Below, piece by piece: positions 62,098 to 64,000 of a DNA stretch of 64,000 bases. The stretch spans positions 558,001 to 622,000 of the forward strand of contig NZ_CP051215.1 of NCBI RefSeq assembly GCF_021496725.1. The letters run 5' to 3'. Made by a program: the position numbers and the translations under genes. Source of the DNA: Spiroplasma platyhelix PALS-1. GTDB taxonomy: Bacteria; Bacillota_I; Bacilli_A; Mycoplasmatales; VBWQ01. The notes under the pieces are model-generated. The model had not been told where the DNA came from and made no database searches. It saw nothing but the letters and a program-made list of their open reading frames with translations. The first letter of the stretch is position 1, and every line of letters begins with the position of its first letter.

Positions 62098-62964
62098 ATG
62101 AAAAGTAATTTAGAGCAATTCCTAAAAGAAAATGAAGGCAATAAAGAATTAATTAATTTTATTGCTGATAATAAAATTAATGATCAGTTATTTATTGAAT
62201 ATTATGATCTTTTTCAAGAATATGTTACTAGTTGTAACTTATGTAAAAAAAATGAAAATATTGTTAAATGCCAACAAAAAATTCAAGGTTACCGTTTGAA
62301 ATTAAATATCAATACCAATCAAAAAGTTATAAGTTTTTTAACTGAATGTTCTCATACAATAAGTAATTTAAAGCAAAAAGAACTTAATGATAAATTTTTA
62401 ATTCGTCATTATGATGATGCTTTACTATCACTTTCATGAAGTAAAGAATTTATTACTGCTGGTCGAGGTCGTCAAGAAGTTATTAGTTATTTAAAAACAT
62501 TTCAACTAAAAACTAGCGCTCAGGGCTTATATTTATATGGTGATACAGGTGTTGGAAAAACTTACATCTTCATTTTACTAGCAAATAAATTAATTCAAAA
62601 AAAGCATACTGTTTCTTTTATTTCTTGACCACAATTCGTCACTGAATTCAAATCAAACTTTGAAAATAAAAATGACAATATTAAAAAACTTGAGCAAATT
62701 AAAAATTGTGACTTTTTATTTATTGATGACTTAGGTAGTGAATCAATTAGTCCTTGAGAACGTGATGAATTACTATTCTCAATTCTTAATGCCAGAGTTC
62801 TACCTTTAAAAACTACTTTTATTAGTTCAAGCTACAATCTAAGTGACTTAGCACGTTGCTACAGACCACAAGCAAATAAAATTGAAGATACCAAAGTTAA
62901 GCGTTTAATTGAACGAATTAAAAAATTAACCAAACCAATTGAGCTAACAGATTTTAAAAATTAA
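62098..62964 (+). CDS. dnaI: Primosomal helicase loader DnaI
   Basis: AAA+ ATPase of 288 residues that loads the replicative helicase. N-terminal half (about 1-110) has a Cys pair (TSCNLCKKNENIVKCQ), perhaps part of a zinc-binding region as in Bacillus DnaI. C-terminal AAA+ domain: LYLYGDTGVGKTYIFILLAN (Walker A, about 142-161), FLFIDDLGSESISPWERDEL (Walker B, about 203-222), TFISSSYNLSDLAR (sensor I). GGAGTATTTTATG precedes it. Follows dnaB as in Bacillus and forms one operon. Confidence 0.94.
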
Positions 62965-63037
62965 TTTTTCTTATTCTCAGTAAAAAGAAAATCTCAAAAT
63001 TTTAGTGAAAAAACATTCAAAAAATAAGATATATTGC

Positions 63038-63043
63038 TATAAT
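63038..63043 (+). promoter_or_regulatory. Extended -10 promoter of gap
   Basis: TTGCTATAAT at 63034-63043 gives the TGnTATAAT extended -10 form, about 55 bp upstream of the gap start. No good -35 is visible, which an extended -10 tolerates. Confidence 0.6.
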
Positions 63044-63070
63044 ATAATTAATTGACTATTTTTTTGTTAA

Positions 63071-64000
<930 letters not shown>

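Overview
The window is a piece of an AT-rich Mollicutes chromosome. TGA is read as tryptophan throughout: almost every long gene contains in-frame TGA codons at positions where its family has Trp, so genes that look broken under the standard code become single intact frames under genetic code 4. Lipoproteins with Spiroplasma/Mesoplasma-style signal peptides (ending in VVACG, TAVACG, VAAC or LTAC), very large FtsX-type permeases, a full-length polA, mutM-dnaB-dnaI order and a relic of a conjugative TraG/VirD4 gene favour the Spiroplasma-Entomoplasma lineage. This placement is inference; no rRNA or other decisive marker is present.

Layout. (1) 1-15.4 kb, minus strand: rplU-prp-rpmA, then coaBC-obgE-nadE-yebC-ruvA-secDF-apt-relA-hisS-aspS. 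This is a thinned version of the Bacillus rplU-to-aspS chromosomal segment, interrupted only by one plus-strand membrane protein gene (12.8-14.1 kb). (2) 15.4-23.0 kb: an accessory island bracketed by two related ~80-bp sequences. It holds a frameshifted TraG/VirD4 coupling ATPase, two overlapping unknown charged proteins, a DUF2971 protein with a Cys-rich N-terminus, a small Cys-rich protein, debris of a membrane-anchored protein, an OLD-type ATPase-Toprim nuclease and a Tyr/Asn-rich membrane protein. (3) 23.3-29.5 kb: an EamA-like transporter, small membrane proteins, tRNA-Gly, an SNF-type sodium symporter, a polysaccharide deacetylase and a seven-tRNA cluster (Val-Thr-Tyr-Gln-Lys-Leu-Leu in transcription order). 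(4) 29.6-34.2 kb: pgi, an S1-domain RNA-binding protein, 5-formyl-THF cyclo-ligase, and sufU/sufS for iron-sulfur assembly. (5) 34.4-38.2 kb: two tandem lipoproteins, then HIT, yhaM and phosphoglucomutase/mannomutase. (6) 41.9-43.1 kb: a two-gene HEPN plus nucleotidyltransferase module, a probable toxin-antitoxin or abortive-infection pair. (7) 43.2-47.6 kb: metK, an alpha/beta hydrolase lacking its serine, ymdB, ylxM, ftsY. (8) 47.7-56.8 kb: a 1567-residue FtsX-type permease next to two further large lipoproteins. (9) 56.9-57.2 kb: a promoter-to-terminator segment that looks like an unrecognised small RNA. (10) 57.3-64 kb, plus strand: polA, mutM, dnaB, dnaI and the 5' part of gap.

The genes join central housekeeping (aminoacyl-tRNA synthesis, stringent response, protein export by SecDF/FtsY/YlxM, ribosome maturation by Prp/Obg, replication initiation by DnaB/DnaI, glycolysis by Pgi/Gap) to a lineage-specific surface repertoire of lipoproteins and permeases. 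The most unusual parts are the 15.4-23.0 kb island, the HEPN-nucleotidyltransferase pair, the candidate RNA at 56.95-57.19 kb, and several conserved-fold proteins with missing catalytic or functional residues.
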